The translations under genes were made by a program, and so were the position numbers. From positions 62,001-126,000 of the forward strand of contig CAIJXT010000011.1 in assembly GCA_903824665.1 (NCBI GenBank): a DNA stretch of 64,000 nucleotides. Reading direction: 5' to 3'. The notes below the pieces were generated by a model. That model searched no databases. It was not told the origin of the DNA and was given only the letters and a program-made list of their open reading frames with translations. This document shows, in pieces, positions 9,316-18,568 of this stretch (the first letter of the stretch is position 1; each line of letters starts with the position of its first letter). The DNA comes from an uncultured Bacteroidota bacterium. Lineage in GTDB: Bacteria > Bacteroidota > Bacteroidia > Chitinophagales > Chitinophagaceae.

Positions 9316-9323
9316 CAAAACTA
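9316..9323 (-). promoter_or_regulatory. -7 box upstream of the putative 30-aa frame
   Basis: The minus strand reads TAGTTTTG, a perfect TAnnTTTG. No convincing -33 element is seen. Confidence 0.3.
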
Positions 9324-9895
9324 CCCCGGTACAAGCCCTTTTATGCCGGGCAAAAGGCGCATTATGATACGGGGAAAACACCCTTTTCAGCAGGTTGGGA
9401 GGAAGCTATTCTCTGCAGTTGTTTAGGCAGGGAGTGCAATACCACTGGCGCGAGTTTGCAGCATGGCCAAGTGCGCGTGCGAACTCGTGCCTCACGCAAT
9501 TTGGCCAGTTTCTAACTGGCAATCACCACCACGTCGTATTGCCAAATGGTACAGCACCGCATTTTGATCTGAGCACTGCCTCATCTTGAATATACACGCT
9601 AAGGGTCATTGCGATCGCCGCGCCCGGCCCTGTGCGTAGCTGCTGGGAGAAGTAATCTCGCGCAACGTGGGAAAAGCACAGCCCGGATACTCCGGTTAGC
9701 CGCCCACAATAGATCCCAAAATTCATTTGTCAGAGTCTGCCAAATACTAAAGCCAAATTGAAAAATGGCATGATATTTGTGCAAGTATAAAGCCGCGGTT
9801 TACCCATCCCAACTGCCGCTGTACACCAAAATCAGGATTACCCACCCAAAAGAAACACAACCCAAACCATACCGGCTGCACAACAAACTAACAGA

Positions 9896-10041
9896 CGCAC
9901 CACTGCGCAAAGTGGGAAAGAAGTGCGCAATTTTTGCGCAAAAATCAGAAGCACATTTACTTACAAAACACTAATAATCAATGACTTATAAAAACAGCGC
10001 CTTTACACCAAAAAAATTGCACACCACTGCGCAAAAACCTG
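9896..10041. repeat. Palindrome-bearing repeat, unit 1
   Basis: The unit starts and ends with near-identical CACCACTGCGCAAA blocks. It contains the perfect palindrome TGCGCAA-TTT-TTGCGCA (9924-9940) followed by an AT-rich segment. Unit 2 (10108-10255) repeats it with a 211-base offset and few differences. Within 9904-10261 the hexamer TGCGCA occurs nine times. Confidence 0.85.
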
Positions 10042-10107
10042 AATTGCCCATCCGGCGTTGCAGCAACGCCCAACTCAAGCAGAAGTAATAACAGCCTAAA
10101 TTTTCGC

Positions 10108-10255
10108 CCACCACCAGGCAAAGTGGGAAAAAAGTGCGCAATTTTTGCGCAAAAATCAGAAGAACATTTTCTTACAAAACACTAATAATCAATGACTTAT
10201 AAAATCAACACCTTTGCACAGAAAAAATTGCGCACCACTGCGCAAAAATCGAAAC
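10108..10255. repeat. Palindrome-bearing repeat, unit 2
   Basis: This imperfect direct copy of unit 1 has the same palindrome (10135-10151), the same AT-rich core (ACACTAATAATCAATGACTT at 10180-10199) and the same closing CCACTGCGCAAAAA block. Its opening block is diverged (CCACCAGGCAAAGTGGG). Confidence 0.85.
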
Positions 10256-10410
10256 TGCGCACAAATAGGGTAGGTAATTACCATTCGGAGGCAGGCTGAC
10301 AATACAGCCGCAGGTCTTCCACCTTTTTATGAGGCAGGCATGACAGGATTAGGAAATAGTGTTTGAATTGGAATAAAACGACACGGGATTGTTACCAGGC
10401 GTTCCACAGA

Positions 10411-11322
10411 TTACTTGTAGATCATTACACCCACAAAGCCAAACATTCTGCGCAAAGAGTCTTTTACATGAGTGGTGTCAACAACGCGGCAGGTGATTGG
10501 TGTGATCACCAGAAAATTGGCAGTGTCTTTTTGTACCATCTCTACTTTGTTGCCGTTTAGTGTTAGGTTGGCCACACGCTTCTCGGCTCGCTCACGGGTG
10601 CGGTAGCTACCTATAATGATTCTGTAATCGTTTACCAGGGTACTGTCAAAAACCATCGCCGCCGCAGAGTCCACAGTATCTATTTGTGGCGCTAAAGTAT
10701 CAGGTACTGGTGTCACCGGTACAATCAGCGAGGTATCCGGTTTCGGCGCTTCAACTACTGGTTGTTCGTTGTGCTGAGTAGTATAGGTATAGATGAAGTA
10801 GCCCGCCGCTGCAACAATCAGTACCAGCACCACCACAAGAATCACCATACTCCAGTTCACCGAGTCAGCTTTCGCTGGTGGTGGGTAGGCAGGCTTATGA
10901 GCCAGGCGGGTGTTTTGCTCATCCAGCTGCTTGCTGTTCTTTATAGTGGGTATACTTGCCGGTGTATGTTTGAAATTGTCATCGGTGACAAAGCGTACTT
11001 TGCCATTCGTTTCTACGAATTTTCCGATGTTGGGAATCACAACTTCTTGCCCCAGTGCAAGGTCTTTCCTGGCCTGAATGCTGTATTCGCGCAGTGTGTT
11101 GGCAGCTTTCGAGATACTGATCTGCTCATTGGTGGCAATAAAATTGGCAAGATTATCGTCAATAGATCCACCCGGTGTGACAATAACTTCGTAAGACGGG
11201 GCCTGTAAAGCAGTGCCATCATGTGTGGCCTTTACTTTTTTCAGTTCCATATTACCCAAACCATGCACGTAGCAAAACTGGTTTTTGAGCAGGTACAACC
11301 CTATATACTTAGCTATTTCCAT
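10411..11322 (-). CDS. HU-CCDC81-like domain protein with one membrane helix and a SPOR domain
   Basis: The 303-aa product starts with the pattern MEIAKYIGLYLLKNQFCYVHGLG, here residues 1-23, typical of the HU-like CCDC81 domain found widely in Bacteroidota. A second such region extends to about residue 125 (ISISKAANTLREYSIQARKDL, residues ~73-93, then GKFVETNGKVRF). A single transmembrane helix spans ~155-178, then a Pro/Thr-rich linker. A C-terminal SPOR domain (YRIIIGSYRTRERAEKRVANL and following, ~233-303) normally binds denuded peptidoglycan at division sites. The protein may therefore tether a cytosolic HU-like module to the septal wall. It is last in the TonB-TPR-barrel operon, 33 bases after the barrel gene. 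Confidence 0.75.
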   Translation of the reverse strand: MEIAKYIGLYLLKNQFCYVHGLGNMELKKVKATHDGTALQAPSYEVIVTPGGSIDDNLANFIATNEQISISKAANTLREYSIQARKDLALGQEVVIPNIGKFVETNGKVRFVTDDNFKHTPASIPTIKNSKQLDEQNTRLAHKPAYPPPAKADSVNWSMVILVVVLVLIVAAAGYFIYTYTTQHNEQPVVEAPKPDTSLIVPVTPVPDTLAPQIDTVDSAAAMVFDSTLVNDYRIIIGSYRTRERAEKRVANLTLNGNKVEMVQKDTANFLVITPITCRVVDTTHVKDSLRRMFGFVGVMIYK

Positions 11323-11355
11323 CTCGAAATTACCCTATGAAAGTACTGTATTTAT

Positions 11356-12984
11356 TTAAAACTTCAGCCTGAGGCCGCCATAAATATTGAAACCATATAC
11401 CTCGTAACCCTGCCACCGCTGGTATTTGCTGTTCAGCAGGTTGTTGATCTGAACAAATGCCGATAATCTCGGTACGATCTGGTATTCAGCACCAATACCT
11501 ATATCGGCTATTGTTTTAAGCGTTACGGCAGTAAAGGCAGTATTGCGTGCATGTATACCGCCCAGCACAAACCCGTATGCAGTTACATCCAGCTTTGGCG
11601 TTACAGCCACCGCCACATCACCCTTTATACGGGTTGCCGGTTCGTGCCATACATGCTGATCGCTGCTTTTATAAAAACTGAACAGCTCGCCGGTCAGGCC
11701 CGCCGACCACTTGCTTGCCATATGATACCGGGCTGATAACTGGAATGAAAGAGCCTTAACATTCTGATACAGTACATAAAAGGCTTTTTGATCACCGCTA
11801 TCATTCAGGAAGGTCGGCAGATCAAAGTAGTTCCACCAGCTGCCACGTGCCGCATACGAGAAGTGATTGCCCAGACTGCCCTGTGCATTGATGTATATTT
11901 CATCAGTCCTTGTCTGTATTACCTGATAAGTACTCAGCATGTAGGGGTTTTCTGTGGTCAGCTGCTCATAGGTATTCTGTCTGAGTTTGGCCTGCCACCC
12001 CACGCTCATCCTGAACAGGTAGTCGCGCATACTATAGGCAACTTCCAGATCGGGCAGAAAGTAGGTACTGCCGCCCTTACCCAGCGCGAAACCTGCCAAC
12101 GCATGTCCGCTGAAATCGTCAATGTTGATTTTTATACCCGGCGCTGCCAGCAGCATATTATTAGCAGTAGTGATACTGTCAGCTTTATAACTTGTTATCG
12201 CAGCTGACAGTCCAAGGTGCAGCCCCACATTGTCATTGAGGTGGTAAGTAACCGGCGCATTCAGCCCTATGGAGATCTCAGACGTATTGTACCGTGCACC
12301 GTAATAGCTGCCAGAGATACCGGGATGGTATTCTAACTGCGAATTGGTGTCAGGTTTGCTGGCCATGTCAGCAGCAATTTTCACAGATGTATAGGTCTGT
12401 CTTACGGCGTCAGCGCTGTAATTGTGCAGAATGTGGTCATAACCATAGTAGTGGTACCGGCTGTGTGCCGCCGCCACAGAGGCATGCCAGTCGCCCGTGG
12501 TATTGTGTAGCGTGCCCTCAGCTTCCATACCGGTTATCGATGATTGCTGGTTGATGATACTGCCTTTCTGGGAAAGGTGGTGCAGATGCAGGCCGGTTTC
12601 GTAGTTGTCTCCGGTAATGCCACCAATGCCCGCGTCCACATAGGCTGTAGATCGGTTGCCGCCACCAGCCTTTATATAGTTGGGGTAGGGTAGCTCGCCC
12701 GCTACCTTGCCCAATGCCAGTGGCCGCAATGGCGGAGAATTATAGGTATAATAAAGCGTCTGTTGCGGTACATCAAAGGTAAGGCTTGGGTGTGTAGTGT
12801 CAACAGGTGGCAACTGCGGCTTCCATTCGGGTTTCGGAGATTGTTTTACCCTCGGTTTGTAAGACTGTATCACTTCAATCGTCGACCCTTTGAGCACAGT
12901 ATCACTACCGGGCGCGGGTCGCTGCGCACTTGCAACCACCGGGCCAAGCAGAAAAGCCAGTAAGTATACTCGGGATGCTTTCAT
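11356..12984 (-). CDS. Outer-membrane beta-barrel protein (TonB-receptor-like, no plug)
   Basis: This 542-aa product has a signal peptide (MKASRVYLLAFLLGPVVASA) and a short proline-rich periplasmic stretch (KPRVKQSPKPEWKPQLPPVD). It then shows alternating hydrophobic strands ending in NIYGGLRLKF, a C-terminal aromatic residue typical of outer-membrane barrels. The terminal strands (NNLLNSKYQRWQGYEVYGF) resemble TonB-dependent receptor barrels, but no plug domain or TonB box is present. I chose ATG 12982-12984, preceded by AAGAAA and located 10 bases after the TPR gene's stop. A longer frame would overlap the TPR gene. It probably works with the TPR protein and receptor encoded upstream. Confidence 0.75.
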   Translation of the reverse strand: MKASRVYLLAFLLGPVVASAQRPAPGSDTVLKGSTIEVIQSYKPRVKQSPKPEWKPQLPPVDTTHPSLTFDVPQQTLYYTYNSPPLRPLALGKVAGELPYPNYIKAGGGNRSTAYVDAGIGGITGDNYETGLHLHHLSQKGSIINQQSSITGMEAEGTLHNTTGDWHASVAAAHSRYHYYGYDHILHNYSADAVRQTYTSVKIAADMASKPDTNSQLEYHPGISGSYYGARYNTSEISIGLNAPVTYHLNDNVGLHLGLSAAITSYKADSITTANNMLLAAPGIKINIDDFSGHALAGFALGKGGSTYFLPDLEVAYSMRDYLFRMSVGWQAKLRQNTYEQLTTENPYMLSTYQVIQTRTDEIYINAQGSLGNHFSYAARGSWWNYFDLPTFLNDSGDQKAFYVLYQNVKALSFQLSARYHMASKWSAGLTGELFSFYKSSDQHVWHEPATRIKGDVAVAVTPKLDVTAYGFVLGGIHARNTAFTAVTLKTIADIGIGAEYQIVPRLSAFVQINNLLNSKYQRWQGYEVYGFNIYGGLRLKF

Positions 12985-12994
12985 AGTTTCTTGT

Positions 12995-15900
12995 TTATTC
13001 TTCCGAAAGCTTACTTTGTTGTTTTTCAAGTTTCTTTACCTCTTCAAGTTTTTTTGCTGCATCTGTTTTCAATTCAGCATTTTTGGTGTTTTTTACAATA
13101 CTCTGCAACAAAGCCTTTGCGTTAAAGAAGTCTTTCTGTAGTACCAGGATATCAGCTAGCAATACATAAGATTTGCCTACCCAGGTATCGTATCCCGCAG
13201 ACAGTTTTACAGTCTCGCTGGCAGCTTCCTCGGCTTCTTTAAGCTTGTTCTGGTCTACCAGTATTTCTGCTATTCTGTACCGCGACTCTGCAGCAATTTC
13301 TCCGTTTTTGTTGCCGCCCAGTTGTTTGTACAATGCTATTGCCTCATCGTTGGCTCCGGATAGTTGCAGCGTGCGTGCTTTATAGAACTTGCCTTCGTTC
13401 ACAGCATCTGCCGATACGTTGGGCAATGCCATCAATGTATCAGCATATTTTCCTGCGTCCTGATACCTGCCGGCAAGGTGCCCGCTCTTCATAAGCCCTC
13501 TGAATATCAGTTCTTGTGAATAGTTGTCTGTCAGATTGTTTCTGAGGCTCATGTAATATCCGAAAGCGCCCTCATAGTCTTTCGTATCCATGGCCATAAC
13601 AGCTCCACGGCGGGCACTGCTTTCAGAAAAGTCGTTCCAGGGACTGGCAAGTACTATTTTGTATTCTTTAAGTGATTCGCTAAACCGCTGCAGACGGTAA
13701 TAGCTTTCTGCAAGATAGTAATGCGCTTTTACCGCAAATATACCGTTGGGGTAAAGGCGCAGGTAATCATTAAATCCGAGTCTTGCGTACTCCCATTTCG
13801 AGGCAGCAAACTGAGATTCTGCTGACGCATAATATGCTGAATCCAACATACTGCTATCTGCTGATGGCAGGTTAGATTCTTTAAGCAGCTGCGCATACAG
13901 ACCCGGCTGATTGCTCTGTATGTACAGGCTTTTTAATGATTCCAGTGCAGCAAAGCGTTCATCAGCCCCCGGGTAGTTTACCACCACCCGTTTGTAGGCG
14001 TCAATTGCTTTGTTATTATCATTGAGTTGCTGGTATATAAATCCTGTCTTCATCCAGGCTTTAGGTGCAAGTACCTTATCACTGGCAGTGTCAGTGAGTT
14101 GTTTCAAAGACGAAAGCGCCAGTTGGTATTTGTCCATTTCCAGATAGGTAAGTGCTATCTCATACCTGGCGTTGCCTGCATATACCGATGGTGGATTGGC
14201 TTTGGTTAGTGTTTGCAGAAGTGCAATTTTCTCTGCATCCTTGTTTTGCAAACCTAGCAATATCGCTTTCTGGTATTTGGCATAGTCTGCATCACTGCCA
14301 CCCATTGCAATCACCTTTTCGTAAAGTACTATTGCCTTGGCGTAGTTTTTCTGTAAGAAAACAGCATCTGCTTCCAGCAATACTGCTGTACCAGTGGTTT
14401 GTTTGTCGCCTGCTTTTGCCTGCTGTGCCTGATTGAAATAATCTTGTGCAGCCACATAATTACCGGTTTCCATAGCAGCATATCCCATGGTTATATAAGC
14501 ATGCTGTATGGTGGACTGAGGGCTTAGTTTTTCAACAAGTTCCAAATCCCCGGTACGGCTAATGAAGTTCTGAGAAAAACTAATGGCTTCAGGATATCGC
14601 TGCAGGTGGTACGCTGCCTCGCCACGCCAGAAATAGGCCGTGCGTTCGTATTCTGAGTTTACCGGATTGTTCAGTGAGTTGGCAAAGTACTCATCCGCAA
14701 CTTTCAGTTCGCCTTTCCGGTATTGCTGTACACCATAGCCATAAGCCGCTTTTTGGTATACATTCCAGTATTCTTTGTCCTTAATTTTTACTTCTTCAAG
14801 CAGTTTCATAGCACCTGCATAATCGCTGGTTTTTATGAGCAGTCCGGAAGTAAGCGTTTTTACCTCGTCTCTGTAAGAGGTATTGGGAAACGAATCGGTA
14901 AGTGCCCTCAGCTGGCGAAGTGCTTCGTCATTGTTGCCTGTCTCGTAGCTAAGCCGGGCATAGAGGATCATCGCGGCCTCCTGCTGTCCCTTATTGAAAC
15001 CCATATCGGCACAGATCCCGAATGCGTTTCTTGCGCTGGTCTTATTGCCGGTTTTCAGGTAGCAATCTCCAAGGAGGTACATTGCTGTTTGTCCCAGCGA
15101 ATCGCGGGCATCGCTTAGTAATTTGAATTTTTCTGTAGCATTTTTCCACTCTCCCAGCCGGTAATAGCAATAGGCCATTTTATACAGATCGTCCTTGCCA
15201 ATTTTTTCGGTATGCTTGTAGAAGTATTCGAAAAATGGTTTTGCTTCGGCATATTTCTGTTCATCAAAATAGCACTGAGCGGCAAGCAGATGCAGTTCTT
15301 TGTGGTAGAAAGTTGGCTCTTTGCGCTTGATAAGTGTATCGGCAAGCGATAAAGCACGCTGCCGGTTGCCCTTAAAGTAATAGATCTCCGCAATGTAGTA
15401 GGGTACAATGCCCCGGTATTCGCGCTCTTCTTTTACTCGGTCAAAACTGGTTAAAGCTTCGTCATACTTGTTTTCATTGTAGCAAAGCAGACCGTAATAG
15501 TAGTTGCCGGCCATGTAATATTTGCTGTCTTTCAGCTCTTTTATTGCCGAGAATAATGGCTTTGCTTTGTCAAACTGACGATTGTTGAAATAACAATATG
15601 CAAGCTCAAACTTCTGATCGCTAACCTCGTTGTTGTCGAGATTATTGACTCCTGCGGTTTCGTAGTGTTTTATTGCCTGGGCATACTTGTCCTGTCTGAA
15701 ATAATACTGAGCCATACCAAACGATAGCCGTTCTGCAAAAGCCTGATTTGGCGTTTCGTTGATGACCTTTTCGGCATACAGGGGGGCTTCGCTGGCGTTG
15801 GTTTTCAGTCCCGCCATAGCTTTGTTGAACTTCGTTTTTTCACCGTCCGATGGGTTACTGAGTGCAACTTTGCTGTTTTGAAGCGAGTTGTATGTATTAG

Positions 15901-16075
15901 CCGATTGCGCAGCCTGCCCATAATGACCCTGCCTTATTTGTTCGTCAGAAAGCGCCGGAAATTTGTTGGCAGGTGTAGCCGGTGCAAGTACCTGTGCGCG
16001 CAACTCCGTATGTACGAATGTTGCTGCAAGGCTTACTATGATTAATATGTGATGTTTTTTGGGTTGCAAATTCAT
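12995..16075 (-). CDS. Large exported tetratricopeptide-repeat protein
   Basis: The 1026-aa product has an N-terminal hydrophobic signal (residues ~9-27, ending LRAQ) and then almost entirely TPR-like helical pairs. Repeats such as YYFRQDKYAQAIKHYETAG, YYLAESYYRLQRFSESLKEY and ARYEIALTYLEMDKYQLAL carry the usual small and aromatic positions. The tail ends in a lysine- and glutamate-rich helix. It is probably periplasmic or outer-membrane associated and acts as a scaffold. It lies 9 bases after the TonB receptor stop and 10 bases before the barrel gene, so the three are almost certainly cotranscribed. No enzymatic motif is seen. Confidence 0.8.
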   Translation of the reverse strand: MNLQPKKHHILIIVSLAATFVHTELRAQVLAPATPANKFPALSDEQIRQGHYGQAAQSANTYNSLQNSKVALSNPSDGEKTKFNKAMAGLKTNASEAPLYAEKVINETPNQAFAERLSFGMAQYYFRQDKYAQAIKHYETAGVNNLDNNEVSDQKFELAYCYFNNRQFDKAKPLFSAIKELKDSKYYMAGNYYYGLLCYNENKYDEALTSFDRVKEEREYRGIVPYYIAEIYYFKGNRQRALSLADTLIKRKEPTFYHKELHLLAAQCYFDEQKYAEAKPFFEYFYKHTEKIGKDDLYKMAYCYYRLGEWKNATEKFKLLSDARDSLGQTAMYLLGDCYLKTGNKTSARNAFGICADMGFNKGQQEAAMILYARLSYETGNNDEALRQLRALTDSFPNTSYRDEVKTLTSGLLIKTSDYAGAMKLLEEVKIKDKEYWNVYQKAAYGYGVQQYRKGELKVADEYFANSLNNPVNSEYERTAYFWRGEAAYHLQRYPEAISFSQNFISRTGDLELVEKLSPQSTIQHAYITMGYAAMETGNYVAAQDYFNQAQQAKAGDKQTTGTAVLLEADAVFLQKNYAKAIVLYEKVIAMGGSDADYAKYQKAILLGLQNKDAEKIALLQTLTKANPPSVYAGNARYEIALTYLEMDKYQLALSSLKQLTDTASDKVLAPKAWMKTGFIYQQLNDNNKAIDAYKRVVVNYPGADERFAALESLKSLYIQSNQPGLYAQLLKESNLPSADSSMLDSAYYASAESQFAASKWEYARLGFNDYLRLYPNGIFAVKAHYYLAESYYRLQRFSESLKEYKIVLASPWNDFSESSARRGAVMAMDTKDYEGAFGYYMSLRNNLTDNYSQELIFRGLMKSGHLAGRYQDAGKYADTLMALPNVSADAVNEGKFYKARTLQLSGANDEAIALYKQLGGNKNGEIAAESRYRIAEILVDQNKLKEAEEAASETVKLSAGYDTWVGKSYVLLADILVLQKDFFNAKALLQSIVKNTKNAELKTDAAKKLEEVKKLEKQQSKLSEE

Positions 16076-16084
16076 TTATTGCTA

Positions 16085-18421
16085 TTAGAAGCTCCAAGTC
16101 AGATTCAGGCTCGGGAATAAAGGTAACTGGTATTTCTTTGCATTGGTCAAACGGTCAACATAAAAAATGTTCTGTCTGTTGTATGCGTTGGTGACTGCAA
16201 AAGTTGCTTCCAGTTTTGAATTCTTGTTGAGTTCGAATTTCTTTTTCACAGATAGATCAAGCCTGTGGAAGTAAGACAAGCGACCACCATTGATATCATT
16301 AGCATATATTATGCCAATGCTGCCATTTTGGTTGAGTGAGTTGCCACCTATGCCCCCAGCTGCAAGGTTCACGTTTTCATAGAAACCCTGTGTCTGTGTG
16401 AATGGGAATGGGGCGCGAAGATTGAAACGTGCCGAAACATCCCAGTCTTTTTTCTTGCCTGCTGTATATGAAGCAACAATGTTACTGTTGAACCTTGTAT
16501 CAAATGGCGTTGGGTAGGTTTGTTTCCTGCCTTTTGCATCTATACCTGTGTAGTTTACAACCTGATATCCCATAGCCACCCACAGGTATACCCTGTTCTG
16601 ATTGTATTTGCCAGAGATGTCAACACCACTTGCTACTCCGGTTGACGCTACGAAATCAGGATCACTTGCGTTTGCTTTATTCCGGTTGAGCTCATTTACC
16701 TGACCAAAATATTTTACCCATGGTTCCAGATTCAATTCCACACGATCCACATCTACCTCTATGCCAGCTACGCCATGGTAGGCTCTCTGTAGGCTTGACT
16801 TAACCGTCTCACCATCAGGATTCTTTATCTGTTGGTCTGGACTGAGCAGGAAACCTGTGAACAGGTTAACGATGTCTATATCAGATTTTGTGCTCACTAT
16901 ATTTTGAGAATAAACACCCGCTGCACCTTTTAGACGCACGTTATCAGAAATGTTGTACTTCACGCCAAGACGCGGCTCTGGTGAAAACTTGTTGATCTCA
17001 GAATAGTACTGAAAACGCAAACTAGGCTCCATAATGAATTTACTGCCGAAGTTTTGGCGGTACATAAAGTACAGCGACGCAATAGTACTCTGACGGTCTT
17101 GTGTGGTTGAAACTCCTGCGCTGCTGTAATAGCTAAGAGAGGTGTTCATTCCATTGATCTCAACACCATATTTTAGCTGGCTGTAGTTGGGCATGAAATA
17201 AGTAAAGTTGATCGCTGCCTCAAAACCGCCAATGCTGCTGGTACGTGGAATAGTATCAGATCCGGTACTACGTTTATCGAGCTGTATGTCGTAGTTTGAA
17301 AATGCAAACTTACCATCGATCAGTGCAGATGTGTTTGCTGGCGAAACCACGAAGGTTGCACCACCACCTGTGGTTTTCCATTTGTAGTCTGCAACTTTTT
17401 GGCCTGTAGAGTCATTTAGCAGGTTAGCACGGTCATCGAAGTTGAATCCAAATACATTCAGTTTGGACCCGTTATCACCGTTCACGGTCACTTTGCCATA
17501 CAGATCTCTGAAAAAGAATGGCAGACCTGTTTTAAATGGTTCGCCAAGGCCACCGTAAAGAGATTTAGACGTTTCAGTGAGGTAACTCTGTTTGCCGGTC
17601 ACCAAAAAGGTGATACCAGCCCCATTGTCTTTCTTCGATTTTACGATTGGCCCTTCCAGCATCACCCTCGACATGATTGGTGATACAGACACAAGTCCGG
17701 AAAGTTTGTTCTTATTACCATCACGGGTATGTACGTCTACTATAGCTGCCGTACGGTTGCCATATTGAGCGCTGAAGCCTGCAGTATAAACATCTACGTT
17801 CCTGATTGCTTCCGTTTCAAACACGGAGAAAAGACCAATGGAGTGAAATGGGTTGAAGATAGTAACCCCGTCGAGATAGATACCTACCTGTGACGGGGAG
17901 CCACCGCGAATGTACAGCTGTCCACCCTGATCGCCGGTGAAGATAACACCGGGTATCACCTGCAGGTATTGTGCCAGATCGGGCTCACCACCTGCACTGG
18001 GCAGCATTTTTAGCTGGCGGGGAGTAACCGTTGTAACGCCAGTATTGATACGGGTGATCTTTTCTGTTTTCCTTCCTGATATTTCCACGCCTTTAAGCTC
18101 CATTTCCAGGCGGGTAAGCATTATTTTCTTAGAAATGATTGATTCAGGGAGCAGATTTACTGTAGTCACGCTGCTATCGTAACCAAGTGATGTTACAAGT
18201 AGTTTGTAACTACCAGCCGGAAGAGAGATAGAAAAGTAACCATTGACATCTGTTTGTACACCGGTTTTGGCGTTCACAACAGACACGTTGGTGTAAATCA
18301 TCGGTTCACCGGTCTTCTTGTCATACACAAATCCTTTAATAGTGCCATTAGATGATTGCGCACCAGCAAGAAAGGGTAACAGGAGGAGAAAAGCCGCCAC
18401 GAGGGTAATGCTTTTTTGCAT
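16085..18421 (-). CDS. TonB-dependent receptor with carboxypeptidase-regulatory-like domain
   Basis: This 778-aa outer-membrane protein has a signal peptide (MQKSITLVAAFLLLLPFLAG) and a CarboxypepD_reg beta-sandwich at ~27-110 (IKGFVYDKKTGEPMIYTNV). A plug domain spans ~120-240 (YLQVIPGVIFTGDQGGQLYIRGGSPSQ, then LDGVTIFNPFH and FSAQYGNRTAAIVDV), followed by a C-terminal barrel ending SLNLTWSF. The substrate is unknown; no SusD-like partner is present, so glycan uptake of the SusCD type is not supported. It is the first gene of a four-gene operon driven by a canonical promoter (18491-18521). Confidence 0.88.
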   Translation of the reverse strand: MQKSITLVAAFLLLLPFLAGAQSSNGTIKGFVYDKKTGEPMIYTNVSVVNAKTGVQTDVNGYFSISLPAGSYKLLVTSLGYDSSVTTVNLLPESIISKKIMLTRLEMELKGVEISGRKTEKITRINTGVTTVTPRQLKMLPSAGGEPDLAQYLQVIPGVIFTGDQGGQLYIRGGSPSQVGIYLDGVTIFNPFHSIGLFSVFETEAIRNVDVYTAGFSAQYGNRTAAIVDVHTRDGNKNKLSGLVSVSPIMSRVMLEGPIVKSKKDNGAGITFLVTGKQSYLTETSKSLYGGLGEPFKTGLPFFFRDLYGKVTVNGDNGSKLNVFGFNFDDRANLLNDSTGQKVADYKWKTTGGGATFVVSPANTSALIDGKFAFSNYDIQLDKRSTGSDTIPRTSSIGGFEAAINFTYFMPNYSQLKYGVEINGMNTSLSYYSSAGVSTTQDRQSTIASLYFMYRQNFGSKFIMEPSLRFQYYSEINKFSPEPRLGVKYNISDNVRLKGAAGVYSQNIVSTKSDIDIVNLFTGFLLSPDQQIKNPDGETVKSSLQRAYHGVAGIEVDVDRVELNLEPWVKYFGQVNELNRNKANASDPDFVASTGVASGVDISGKYNQNRVYLWVAMGYQVVNYTGIDAKGRKQTYPTPFDTRFNSNIVASYTAGKKKDWDVSARFNLRAPFPFTQTQGFYENVNLAAGGIGGNSLNQNGSIGIIYANDINGGRLSYFHRLDLSVKKKFELNKNSKLEATFAVTNAYNRQNIFYVDRLTNAKKYQLPLFPSLNLTWSF

Positions 18422-18490
18422 ACTAAGTTGTTTTTAGAAATTAATATTAGTGCATCTAACATTGCGGTTTGCGGAATGTCGTAAGCCCGA

Positions 18491-18521
18491 CAAAGATAGG
18501 AATAACCCTATGGGATACAAA
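18491..18521 (-). promoter_or_regulatory. Canonical promoter of the TonB-TPR-barrel-HU/SPOR operon
   Basis: The minus strand shows TTTG (18518-18521), 19 spacer bases, then TATCTTTG (18491-18498). Both elements and the spacing match the Bacteroidota sigma consensus. The leader to the ATG at 18421 is about 65 bases. Confidence 0.7.
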
Positions 18522-18568
18522 TGCTATAATTTTGTGAAAGTTTTGCAGAGCTGTTGCCGATTCAGCCC

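Larger units (their letters stand above)
8842..10410. other. 1.57-kb region without convincing protein genes
   Basis: No open frame here shows a recognisable family. At 8962-8988 a stem (ACGGCTTCC against GGAAAGCCGT, one bulge) is terminator-like. At 9137-9170 an imperfect hairpin pairs GGAGCTAGGCA with TGCCCTATGCTCC. A tiny frame sits at 9201-9293, and the repeat units at 9896-10041 and 10108-10255 are listed separately. I searched by eye for tRNA, RNase P RNA, tmRNA and SRP RNA signatures and saw none. The remainder may be decayed coding sequence, but I cannot identify any parent gene. Confidence 0.5.

Noticed and set aside
8934-9589. Short plus-strand frames in the gene-poor region
   Set aside because: None shows a motif or signal. 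A minus-strand stretch here (about 9010-9110) reads a little like coding sequence, but stop codons interrupt it and no parent family could be named.
9896-10255. CRISPR array
   Set aside because: Only two repeat units of ~145 bases with similar spacers and no cas genes; the structure is a duplicated unit, not an array.
16085-18421. SusC-type glycan uptake locus
   Set aside because: No SusD-like lipoprotein or glycoside hydrolase is adjacent to either large receptor gene, so a polysaccharide utilisation locus is not supported.
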